Positions 56,138 to 64,000 of a DNA stretch of 64,000 nucleotides are shown piece after piece. The notes beneath the pieces are model-generated. The model saw only the letters and a program-made list of their open reading frames with translations, was not told where the DNA came from and did not search any database. Both the position numbers and the translations under genes were made by a program. The stretch's first letter is position 1. Each line of letters opens with the position of its first letter. Source of the stretch: Paraglaciecola arctica (GTDB lineage: Bacteria; Pseudomonadota; Gammaproteobacteria; Enterobacterales; Alteromonadaceae); assembly GCF_018861065.1 (NCBI RefSeq), contig NZ_JAHKQO010000001.1:1-64000 (forward strand). Direction: 5' to 3'.

Positions 56138-56703
56138 ATTGTCGATTTTCCCATCGTTTATTCGAAAGTGTGCTTTTAGATGGTCGCCAAAATAGGAGGT
56201 TTGTAAGTCGTTTCGATGACACTAATATGACAATAGCATTAAATTGAAAAATTTGATTGTTGTTAACTCATTGTTAATATTAACTTTATTTTACTGAGTT
56301 GGGGAGTAAGCAGGTTCTTTAAACTATTACTAAAGGTATAGGGGGGACGTTTTCCTATGCAGTTAACTTTTTATCGCTTGGTGTTTTACTCAAACATACT
56401 ATTGTATTGGCGACTATACCAAGGTGGAATTTAGGTAGCTAATTCAGGCGTCAGCTTTAGCCAACACCTAATTGAGAATTTGGGGGCCTTAACACAAGTT
56501 TAACGACAGCAAATTGAACAACGCATTTTTGTAGATTGGGTAGTTGGAGATGGCTATCCTAAAGCTGCAATAACTCACTTGGATAAATAACGCGATTGCG
56601 AACTAGAATAATGAATGGATAATTATACCGCTAACAATCACTTAGTTTAGAAATAAAAGTGCTATCATTTCATAGCGCTGTTACTGCATTAATCGGAAAG
56701 TAC
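56138..56703. other. Intergenic stretch with possible gene remnant
   Basis: About 570 bases. At 56505-56590 an open frame ending in VVGDGYPKAAITHLDK and a stop has protein-like composition, but a stop codon lies just before it and no start is seen. It may be the tail of a decayed gene. The part nearer 56138 must hold the receptor promoter. Confidence 0.35.
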
Positions 56704-57129
56704 ATGGCAGATAATAAAACACAACCTACACAAAAGAGTGCATTGGATTTTATTGAAACAATAGCACACCCACAACGTCGAGCTGATGCTTTTGAATGAT
56801 TGGATATCTTTGCGAAAGTAACAAAGCGTGAAGCTGTGCTCTGGGGAAGTAGCATCATTGGGTACGGTCGCTATTGCTACCAAACGGCAGATAAAAAAAC
56901 GCATCAATTTATGCGCACTGGTTTTTCCCCACGAAAACAAAACTTGGCATTGTATATTATGGTGGGATTCAATGAATTTGAAGAACAACTGCAACAACTT
57001 GGTAAGTATAAGACTGGCAAATCTTGTTTATATATTAATAAATTAAGCGATGTCGATCAGCACGTTCTCAGTAAACTTATTCAACAGTCATTTGATGAAA
57101 TGGCCCGTCGATATCCTATTGATGTTTAG
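56704..57129 (+). pseudogene. DUF1801 (YdhG-like) protein interrupted by an in-frame stop
   Basis: The frame opens at ATG 56704 (MADNKTQPTQKSALDFIETI) and would give about 141 residues, but TGA at 56797-56799 interrupts it at codon 32. Translation on both sides is a continuous DUF1801 protein: PQRRADAFE, stop, LDIFAKVTKREAVLWGSS, then FMRTGFSPRKQNLALYIMVGF and TGKSCLYINKLSDVD. Relatives have a leucine at the stop position (DAFELL), so a single T-to-G change of TTA would explain it. The rest is intact, so the mutation is probably recent, or a base-calling error. The family is of unknown function. Confidence 0.8.
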
Positions 57130-57165
57130 CTATAGGTGTAATTATCCTTACTATTAACGAATAGG

Positions 57166-58080
57166 TTACCAATATTTTCTTTTTGAAAGAAAGAAGTCAA
57201 TAAAAGCCCGAACCTTAGGTTGCTCAAGTTTAACCTGATGATAATAGATATATATCTCCGCTGACGAGTACCAGTATTTTTCTAATACAGGTAATAACTG
57301 ACCATTGGCGAGGTACGCTTTAATATCATTATTATCTACTAAAGCGTTGACTAGCCCTAAGCCTGATACCGCAAATTTTGATTGCCCTGAGACTGTTTTC
57401 ATTGGCGCATCGAGGACAACAAATTCCATTTCATGTTGTTGACTATTGGCGACCTTATTAACGATAAGAATATTACTGGGATCGCTGTGTGGGTGGCTAA
57501 TTACCTTGTGGTTTTTGAGTTCGTCAGGTGAGTTGGGGGTGCCGAATTTAGTTAGATATTCAGGGGACGCAAATATACCTAATTGTGCTTTCCAAAGGGA
57601 TCTGCGTTTTAACGAAGGGTGTTGTATTCCTAAATATTCATCAATTCCCCAATAAATATCGTAGGGGTTTTTATCTATGTCGATGACGCTTTCTTGTACT
57701 TCAAAAACGAGTTCTATATTTGGATAACAATGATGGAATTCTGCCAGCCAAGGGAAAACGGTTTCGTCGTAAGTTTGGGATGACTGAGAAACCACATTCA
57801 GCGTACCAGAAAACTCTCCTTGCCGAGACTCAAGCCAATGCGCCATAGCATCATGTTGTTCCAGTATTTTTTGTACTCTAAGCAAAAACTCTTGGCCAAA
57901 CTGAGTCAATCTGATTTTTCTGGTACTGCGTTCAAATAAGGGTTCTGCCAAACGTTTTTCAAGTTGTGAAACTTGTTTACTCATTGCCATAGGAGTTTGC
58001 CCTTGCGCATTGGCTGCGAGTGTAAAGCTGCGGTGTTTAGCAACAAGAGTAAAGGCAATTAAGGTTTCTGTTTTAAACAT
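57166..58080 (-). CDS. LysR family transcriptional regulator
   Basis: 304 residues. The N-terminal winged helix (about 1-60; FKTETLIAFTLVAKHRSFTLAANAQGQTPMAMSKQVSQLEKRLAEPLFERSTRKIRLT in pattern) and a substrate-binding domain (about 90-295) are typical of LysR regulators of the CrgA/AaeR-like group. Its neighbours on both sides (a DUF1801 relic and a CPBP protease) do not suggest a pathway; the divergent protease gene 115 bases away is a possible target. Confidence 0.88.
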   Translation of the reverse strand: MFKTETLIAFTLVAKHRSFTLAANAQGQTPMAMSKQVSQLEKRLAEPLFERSTRKIRLTQFGQEFLLRVQKILEQHDAMAHWLESRQGEFSGTLNVVSQSSQTYDETVFPWLAEFHHCYPNIELVFEVQESVIDIDKNPYDIYWGIDEYLGIQHPSLKRRSLWKAQLGIFASPEYLTKFGTPNSPDELKNHKVISHPHSDPSNILIVNKVANSQQHEMEFVVLDAPMKTVSGQSKFAVSGLGLVNALVDNNDIKAYLANGQLLPVLEKYWYSSAEIYIYYHQVKLEQPKVRAFIDFFLSKRKYW

Positions 58081-58195
58081 GAGATTTATTTATAATCTTT
58101 TAGTTTACAATATGTAAAATAGTATACCATTAATTTGTATTGGATTTCCCTTTACACTTGATTCAGATAATTAATGAATCGGTGTGGGAAACAAT

Positions 58196-58927
58196 ATGAC
58201 ATATCTAGAGTATCTATTATGGGGGTATTTCATCTTGAATCCCCTGTACATTTTTTTGACTTATAAAAAAGAAAAACAAAACGTTATTGCTCAGCCATCA
58301 CTGCGTGTTGGCTTGTATGTTAGTTGGATGTTACATCTTATTTTACCGGTAATTGTTTTGATGGTGCTTATCAACCAAACCGCAATTTCATTAGAAAGCA
58401 TTGGTTTAAAATGGCAAATGGACTTGGCTAATTTACTTGGTATCGTGGCTGTGTTAGCGCTTTGTGGATATTTTTTATTTTCACTCAAACAACTCAAGAA
58501 CAACACTACTGAACACTCAACAATTAGAAAACAACTTGCCTATATTCGATGGATGACGCCGTCTAATTCTAGAGAGGCGCGTTATTTCATTTTAGGATTA
58601 TCTATTACTGCGGGTATTTGTGAAGAAATTCTGTTTCGAGGTTATCTAATGCAGGTGCTCGGGGGCTATTTTCCAACCTATATGGTCGTAATCATTTCGA
58701 GTCTTGTGTTTGGTTTACCACATATATACCAAGGTCCGATTCACATCTTACGAACGGCCATTCTGGGGGCAACTATGGCGTTGATTTATCTTTTTACTGA
58801 CTCACTTATTGTTCCAATTATTCTGCATGCCTTGCTCGATATGTATGGTGGAGCAATGGCCTACATTGTTTTTTCAAATGATTCAGGGCAACACTTAGAC
58901 GAAACTCTACCAAGTGAGTCTCATTGA
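58196..58927 (+). CDS. CPBP family intramembrane metalloprotease
   Basis: 243 residues from the ATG at 58196 (a GTG four codons earlier is possible). Seven or eight transmembrane segments. The CAAX protease/bacteriocin-processing motifs are present: EEILFRG (motif 1), FGLPHIYQG (motif 2, with the zinc-binding histidine) and ILHALLDM (motif 3). In bacteria such enzymes take part in processing of peptides, self-immunity or signalling; the substrate here is unknown. Divergent from the LysR gene. Confidence 0.85.
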   Translation: MTYLEYLLWGYFILNPLYIFLTYKKEKQNVIAQPSLRVGLYVSWMLHLILPVIVLMVLINQTAISLESIGLKWQMDLANLLGIVAVLALCGYFLFSLKQLKNNTTEHSTIRKQLAYIRWMTPSNSREARYFILGLSITAGICEEILFRGYLMQVLGGYFPTYMVVIISSLVFGLPHIYQGPIHILRTAILGATMALIYLFTDSLIVPIILHALLDMYGGAMAYIVFSNDSGQHLDETLPSESH

Positions 58928-59030
58928 TCACTTTAATAGTGTGGAATTAATGATCACATTAATCGCGTGTAAATTGAAAATAGAGCGTGGACATATTCTA
59001 GGCCGTTGTCTGGCAGCTAGTGATTGTGCA

Positions 59031-59558
59031 TCATCTGGTTGTTGGAAAACGTTTCTGAATCCGCTGTTTCCATGCCTTTTTGACTGATAATCGCCACAGA
59101 TAATTTAAACTAACATACCCGATGGCACTAAATACTAAAGAACAAATTATACATCCAACGATAAATGCAGGACCTATGGTTTCAATACTTTGAACAACCC
59201 AGTCCCAATTTAGCTCAAAAGTAAATTTTCTTTCTGGTGAGCCCAGCACAGTTGTGCCTACTAAATAGGCGCCGTAAAAAATAGGAGGCATAGTAAACGG
59301 ATTAGTGATCCATACTGTTGCCACTGATAATGGCAAATTTACTCGCAGTGGAATTGCCATAGCTGCGGCTAACCACATTTGAAAAGGTATTGGCCAAAAG
59401 GCAAAGAATAAACCTACTGCAAAGGCACCAGATGCAGAGCGTCGGTTCAAATGCCAAAGATTAGGATCATGCAGTAAAGTACCAAATACAGAAAGAATTT
59501 TTTGGTCTTTAACTTTTTGGGGGCTAGGCAGAAAGCGCTTAATAAACTTTTTCAGAAT
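59031..59558 (-). CDS. DUF2062 membrane protein with a rare ATT (or CTG) start
   Basis: 175 residues if begun at ATT 59558. The family core RRSASGAFAVGLFFAFWPIPFQMWLAA (about residues 38-64), three transmembrane segments and the charged C-terminus fit DUF2062. The family N-terminus (LKKFIKRFLPSPQ ... LLHDPNLWHLNRR) is encoded upstream of any standard start. The only in-frame choices before a TAG stop are ATT 59558 and CTG 59555; an internal TTG at 59450 would remove 36 conserved residues. An AGAG lies six bases before the ATT. Function is unknown. It is divergent from comEC, 52 bases away, as in many gammaproteobacteria. Confidence 0.75.
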   Translation of the reverse strand: MLKKFIKRFLPSPQKVKDQKILSVFGTLLHDPNLWHLNRRSASGAFAVGLFFAFWPIPFQMWLAAAMAIPLRVNLPLSVATVWITNPFTMPPIFYGAYLVGTTVLGSPERKFTFELNWDWVVQSIETIGPAFIVGCIICSLVFSAIGYVSLNYLWRLSVKKAWKQRIQKRFPTTR

Positions 59559-59610
59559 AGTTCTCTATACTTTAATTTCATGCAGCAACGGATCGCATAT
59601 ACCAGTAACA

Positions 59611-61899
59611 ATGGACAGTAAACTTCTCAGTTTCATAGCCGCTTCGTTCACGTCGTTATTGTGGACTAGTTTGCCTTCCATCGATATCACTATATTAATA
59701 CTATTTTGTACTTGCCTAATAATAAGAAAATATCAACACCTAGGTTGCTTTTTACTCGGCATAGTCTGGATGGCGAGTGTAGGGCATTGGCAATACACTT
59801 TGCAACTATCTTCCGAACAAACTAGTCGAGCAATACAAATAATAGGCGAGGTAAAGAGCGTCGTTATTGCAGATCAAAATATTCGTTTTAATCTGCGGGT
59901 CACACATATTGAAGGTAAGGCGCTAATGTTTTCGCGAACATTCCGACTAAATTGGCGTAATCCTGGGTGGCAAGTACAACAGGGCCAAAAGGTTAAACTT
60001 ACCGCTAAAGTCAAACCGCCTCATGGTTTAGCCAACGAAGCGGGATTTAACTATCAACAATGGTTGTTGAGCGAAGGGATCGTTGCCACCGGTTACGTTA
60101 AATCACACCCTGAAAATCAACTGATGGTGGATGATAAAAGCGTTAGGCAAAGGTTACTAAATCAAATGTTAGAGTTTGATTTATCTAATAGTGCTTGGCT
60201 TGCTGCCATTACCTTTGGTTATCGCGGATTATTGCAACCGGCAGATTGGGTTTTAGTGCAAAACACTGGAGTGGCACATTTAATTGCTATATCAGGTTTG
60301 CATTTGGCGTTGGTCGCGAGTCTTAGTTATGTATTGATAGGTTGGATAGCGGGTGCATTGATTAGTAGGTATAACTCTTTACATTTTATCAATCTGCATA
60401 ATTTAGCTATGTTGTTAACCCTGTTGACTACCCTAAGCTATTCCGCATTAGCAGGGTTTGGGTTGCCAACTTTACGAGCATGGTTAATGTTGCTTTTGTT
60501 TTCTGTGTTTTTCTTGAGAAATAAAAGCCTGAGGCCCAAAAGTCTGATTCTATGGGCCCTATGTGCTTTTATTTTAATGTTTCCACTTAGTCTGTTCGGG
60601 CTTAGTTTTTGGTTGAGCTTTTCAGCGGTGCTGATTATCTATTTTATATTTTGGCGCTGGCCAAGCAACAAAGATGGCTTTTCGCTAATGGCTCTATTGT
60701 TAGGTTTGCTCAAAATTCAACTATGTTTGGCACTTTTGATGCTGCCCTTAGTGGCTTGGCAGTTTTCCTACGTATCGTTGGTATCGCCTGTAGTTAACTT
60801 AATAGCGGTACCTATAGTCACTATGATTTTAGTTCCTATATGTATCACCGCGGTCGTTAGTTTGGCGTTTGACCCTCAATGGGCATTGCAATTATTTTTG
60901 GCTGCGGATTTTATTATAGAGTACGGACTAAGATTTCTTGATTTCGCACTCACTCTCAATGGCGCTTATTTCAACTTACCTAAACTTCCGGCTCTAGTGT
61001 GGCTCTTGGTGTTCGTATTTGTGGTATGCCTATGTTTACCGAGTTTTTGGTTGAATAAAAAATACTTATGGCTACTTTTGTTACCTCTAACGAGCTATGT
61101 ATTTACCCCACAACTGAAAACTTGGCAGATAGATATTTTAGATGTGGGGCAGGGAGTAGCGGTATTAATAACTAAGAATAACCGCGCGATAATTTACGAT
61201 GTTGGCGCCAGTTATCCATCAGGTTTTAATATGGCAGACAGTGTGTTGTTGCCACTTTTACAGGCACGGGGATTAACTAGTAATGTTGATTTTGTGCTGC
61301 TTAGCCATGGTGATAATGACCATGCAGGCAGCTTGCCGCAGTTACTAAAAGGTATCAAACCGCCTCAGGTGTTAACCAATAAAACACACTGTCAAAAAGG
61401 TCTGAATTTAAAGTGGCAAGGGTTACGCGTTACTGCGCTTTGGCCTGATGATGCCCATAAGTACAATGATAATAACGGTTCCTGTGTGATTAAAGTATCT
61501 GATAATTTCCATAGTGTTTTATTGCCAGGCGATATTGATACAGGTATAGAAAAACAGCTCGTAAATATGTTTCCAAAACAATTACAGTCCGATATTTTAC
61601 TCGCTCCCCATCATGGCAGTAATACTTCGTCCTCTAGTGAGTTTATAGGTACAGTAGGGGCTGAATATGTCATATTTAGCCAAGGCTTTATGAATCGTTG
61701 GCGGTTTCCAAGGCAAGAGGTGGTGAACAGGTACAAAGTGTCCGCTGAACCAAGGTTATTTAGCACTTCTCAATCAGGCCAAGTCTCGTTTTTTATTGAA
61801 TCAAATTCGTCGGCACCTATTATAGTAAAAACCTTCAGACAAGATATGTATCCCTATTGGTACGCTAATTCGCTCGGATTACAGAAATTACCAGATTGA
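59611..61899 (+). CDS. comEC: ComEC/Rec2 DNA internalisation protein
   Basis: 762 residues, full length. Residues ~1-110 hold three transmembrane segments and a DUF4131 domain. The Competence domain follows (about 215-480; LIAISGLHLALVASLSYVL and about ten segments), then a metallo-beta-lactamase-like domain from about 500 (DVGQGVAVLI, LLSHGDNDHAGSLPQ, LAPHHGSNTSSS). ComEC is the inner-membrane channel for single-stranded DNA in natural transformation; the hydrolase domain may degrade the other strand. The comEC-msbA-lpxK order is conserved in gammaproteobacteria. Confidence 0.95.
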   Translation: MDSKLLSFIAASFTSLLWTSLPSIDITILILFCTCLIIRKYQHLGCFLLGIVWMASVGHWQYTLQLSSEQTSRAIQIIGEVKSVVIADQNIRFNLRVTHIEGKALMFSRTFRLNWRNPGWQVQQGQKVKLTAKVKPPHGLANEAGFNYQQWLLSEGIVATGYVKSHPENQLMVDDKSVRQRLLNQMLEFDLSNSAWLAAITFGYRGLLQPADWVLVQNTGVAHLIAISGLHLALVASLSYVLIGWIAGALISRYNSLHFINLHNLAMLLTLLTTLSYSALAGFGLPTLRAWLMLLLFSVFFLRNKSLRPKSLILWALCAFILMFPLSLFGLSFWLSFSAVLIIYFIFWRWPSNKDGFSLMALLLGLLKIQLCLALLMLPLVAWQFSYVSLVSPVVNLIAVPIVTMILVPICITAVVSLAFDPQWALQLFLAADFIIEYGLRFLDFALTLNGAYFNLPKLPALVWLLVFVFVVCLCLPSFWLNKKYLWLLLLPLTSYVFTPQLKTWQIDILDVGQGVAVLITKNNRAIIYDVGASYPSGFNMADSVLLPLLQARGLTSNVDFVLLSHGDNDHAGSLPQLLKGIKPPQVLTNKTHCQKGLNLKWQGLRVTALWPDDAHKYNDNNGSCVIKVSDNFHSVLLPGDIDTGIEKQLVNMFPKQLQSDILLAPHHGSNTSSSSEFIGTVGAEYVIFSQGFMNRWRFPRQEVVNRYKVSAEPRLFSTSQSGQVSFFIESNSSAPIIVKTFRQDMYPYWYANSLGLQKLPD

Positions 61900-61969
61900 T
61901 AGTTGGGGAATTTGGCCCTAACAGTTACACTACCAAGGTATTTAAACTTCTTCAGATAATTATCATTTA

Positions 61970-63742
61970 ATGAGCAAACAAAGCAATTTAGACAATAAAG
62001 TTCCAAGCAACATTTTCAAACGGTTTCGTGTATACCTCAAAAATTTCAAGTTAGCGTTCTTAATCGCAGTGATTGGCATGATTGGTTATTCAGTGATAGA
62101 CGTCTTAGTGGTGGCTCAACTTAAACCCATAGTGGATGATAGCCTTGGAAAAGGTAACTATGAATACCTGAGGTTAGCGGCTTATTTTATCGTGCCTATT
62201 TTTATTCTGCGGGGCATTCTTAATTTTCTTGGCACATATACAGTGGCGTGGATTGGAAACAACGTAGTAATGCAAATGCGCCAGCAGCTTTTTAATCAAT
62301 ATATTCATTTACCCGTAGCCTTTCATGATACTCATGGGACCGGTAAGTTAATATCTAAGGTCATTTACGATACCGAGCAGGTTTCGAATGCTGCTGGAAA
62401 AGCCCTACTGACCTTAGTAAGGGATGGCGCCTTTGTTATAGGTTTGCTGATTGCGATGTTTTATTATTCGTGGCAGTTGTCACTGATCTTTATATTAATC
62501 GGTCCTTTGGTGGCTGTTATTGTGTCTGTTGTGAGCAAACGTTTTAGGGTGGTGAGTCGACGTATTCAAGACGCCATGGGGAATTTAACCTCTGGAGTCG
62601 AACAAGTGATTAAAGGTCACAAAGTGGTCTTGATGTTTGGCGGGCAAACCCTCGAAGACAAACGATTTGCAGATAGAAATAACCATAATCGCCAGCAAAA
62701 TATGAAATTAATAGTGGCGAGAATTCTCAGTGTGTCTTCAATCCAAGTGATAGCCTCTATTGCATTAGCGGTTGTGCTGTATGTCGCTAGTTTTCCAGAT
62801 TTAGTGGAGTCTTTAACGCCTGGTGTATTTGTTAGCGTCGTTGTATTTATGACGATGTTATTAAAGCCGTTAAAGCAGCTCACCACTGTTAATAGTGAAT
62901 TTCAAAGAGGCATGGCCGCCTGCCTAAGTATTTTTGAAGTGTTAGATCAGGATGTTGAAGCGGATAAAGGTATTCACCGTGTGGACAGTGTAAAGGGCCA
63001 AATTGAGTTTGATAATGTGACTTTCCATTATCCCAATAAAGAGGCCGCTGCCCTTAACAATATGTCTTTTTTAGTTAAGCCCGGAGAGACTTGCGCGTTA
63101 GTAGGACGTTCTGGTAGCGGTAAATCAACAATATCGAGTTTGCTTACACGCTTCTATGATAATCAAACTGGTGAAATACGTTTAGATGGGGTGTTGTTAA
63201 GAGATATTCCTCTTAAAGACTTACGTCGGCAATTTGCGTTAGTGTCGCAACATGTTGTGTTATTTAACGACACTATTGCCAACAATATTGCCTATGGCTC
63301 AGAAAGTAGCGTTAGTCGCGAACAAATATTAGCGGCGGCGAAAACGGCCCATGTAACAGAATTCTTGGAACAATTACCCGATGGTTTAGATACCGTGGTT
63401 GGTGAAAACGGCTTTATGTTGTCTGGCGGCCAGCGGCAGCGCTTAGCCATTGCTAGAGCGTTGTTATTAGACGCGCCTATTTTAATATTAGATGAAGCCA
63501 CTTCTGCCTTGGATACTGAGTCTGAAAGGCTAATCCAAGATGCACTCGATCAATTACAACAAAACCGCACCAGTATTGTAGTAGCCCATAGATTATCGAC
63601 AATCGAAAATGCTGACTCCATTTTAGTGATTGAGGCTGGGGAAATTGTCGAACAAGGTAATCACCCCAGTCTATTGGCTCAAAATGGTGCCTATTCGCAG
63701 TTGTATAATATGCAGTTTGGTGAGGAGCCCGTGGTCAAGTGA
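61970..63742 (+). CDS. msbA: Lipid A flippase MsbA
   Basis: 590 residues, a half-size ABC exporter. Six transmembrane segments fill about 25-315. The ATPase domain has GRSGSGKST (Walker A), LSGGQRQRLAIARALL (signature), ILILDEATSALD (Walker B) and VVAHRLSTI with the switch histidine. It flips core-lipid A across the inner membrane. Placement directly before lpxK, with which it overlaps by four bases, supports MsbA over other exporters. Confidence 0.95.
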   Translation: MSKQSNLDNKVPSNIFKRFRVYLKNFKLAFLIAVIGMIGYSVIDVLVVAQLKPIVDDSLGKGNYEYLRLAAYFIVPIFILRGILNFLGTYTVAWIGNNVVMQMRQQLFNQYIHLPVAFHDTHGTGKLISKVIYDTEQVSNAAGKALLTLVRDGAFVIGLLIAMFYYSWQLSLIFILIGPLVAVIVSVVSKRFRVVSRRIQDAMGNLTSGVEQVIKGHKVVLMFGGQTLEDKRFADRNNHNRQQNMKLIVARILSVSSIQVIASIALAVVLYVASFPDLVESLTPGVFVSVVVFMTMLLKPLKQLTTVNSEFQRGMAACLSIFEVLDQDVEADKGIHRVDSVKGQIEFDNVTFHYPNKEAAALNNMSFLVKPGETCALVGRSGSGKSTISSLLTRFYDNQTGEIRLDGVLLRDIPLKDLRRQFALVSQHVVLFNDTIANNIAYGSESSVSREQILAAAKTAHVTEFLEQLPDGLDTVVGENGFMLSGGQRQRLAIARALLLDAPILILDEATSALDTESERLIQDALDQLQQNRTSIVVAHRLSTIENADSILVIEAGEIVEQGNHPSLLAQNGAYSQLYNMQFGEEPVVK

Positions 63743-64000
63743 GTTGGATAGACAATATGTGGTATTCACCTAGTTGGTACCACTGGCCCGTTATAGTCTT
63801 ATTATTACCGTTGACCGCCCTGTTTTGGGGATTGTCTGGGTTACGAAGGGGGTTATTTCGACTTAAACTAAAGTCATCTAGTGAAATTTCTGTCCCGGTA
63901 ATAGTGGTCGGTAATATAAGTGTAGGGGGCAATGGTAAAACGCCTCTGGTAGTCTATTTAGCTAAACGTTTAAGGCAAGAGGGATACTACCCCGGTGTAT
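63739..64000 (+). CDS. lpxK: Tetraacyldisaccharide 4'-kinase LpxK (5' part)
   Basis: The first ~87 residues lie in the window; the gene runs off the right edge. The start is GTG 63739, overlapping the msbA stop (GTGA); an ATG at 63757 is the alternative. A single membrane anchor (about 15-34) is followed by VPVIVVGNISVGGNGKTPLV, the unusual Walker A of LpxK. It phosphorylates the lipid A disaccharide in the sixth step of the Raetz pathway. Confidence 0.93.
   Translation, partial: MSWIDNMWYSPSWYHWPVIVLLLPLTALFWGLSGLRRGLFRLKLKSSSEISVPVIVVGNISVGGNGKTPLVVYLAKRLRQEGYYPGV

Noticed and set aside
56797-56799. TGA as a selenocysteine or programmed read-through codon
   Set aside because: No SECIS-like structure was recognised, relatives have leucine there, and the position is not a redox site.

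Overview
The window looks like the chromosome of a marine gammaproteobacterium of the order Alteromonadales (Glaciecola/Paraglaciecola-like). The basis is moderate to low GC, the tusDCBE operon, the uvrY-uvrC-pgsA-tRNA(Gly-Cys-Leu) block, the comEC-msbA-lpxK order and the number of TonB-dependent receptors. The genus is an inference from gene content; no search was run.

Layout. 1-4100: distal end of an integron cassette array, with small hypothetical genes each followed by an attC site. The 5' end of each cassette is complementary to the R'' end of its own attC. The last cassette gene runs into a truncated REP-associated tyrosine transposase. 4200-7250: an unknown membrane protein, the tusDCBE sulfur relay operon and a BI-1/YccA protein. 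7515: tRNA-Ser. 7995-29600: a 21.6-kb block devoted almost entirely to breaking down and using peptidoglycan (below). 29970-33911: a small zinc-ribbon protein, uvrY, uvrC, pgsA and three tRNAs. 34363-42013: mixed genes (phytase-like lipoprotein, HD-GYP protein, periplasmic binding protein, katG, a duplicated DUF6174-META lipoprotein). 42161-46972: a TetR regulator divergent from an RND efflux pair, with a perfect palindrome between them. 47203-51132: GAF-GAF-GGDEF protein, an exported Gfo/Idh/MocA protein and a double thioredoxin-fold protein. 51195-56137: two TonB-dependent receptors. 56704-64000: a DUF1801 pseudogene, LysR regulator, CPBP protease, DUF2062 protein, comEC, msbA and the start of lpxK.

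The main find is the 8-29.6 kb block, which reads as a murein utilisation locus. A TonB-dependent receptor could bring muropeptides across the outer membrane. In the periplasm a fused lipoprotein (zinc amidase, PG-binding domain and AmiE/PBP4B-like serine hydrolase) would remove peptides. A two-domain lipoprotein NagZ and a NamZ (GH171) would take GlcNAc and MurNAc off chain ends. A sodium:solute symporter would import the sugar, and a fused kinase-MurQ protein would turn MurNAc into GlcNAc-6-phosphate. LdcA, a VanX-type dipeptidase, a YkfC-type endopeptidase and an Ala-Glu epimerase would process the peptides. A MurR/RpiR regulator sits inside the block, and short AT palindromes recur in its promoter regions. 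The extracytoplasmic enzymes match the murQ-murR-murP-amiE-nagZ-namZ set of Bacillus subtilis, but with Gram-negative uptake and two gene fusions.
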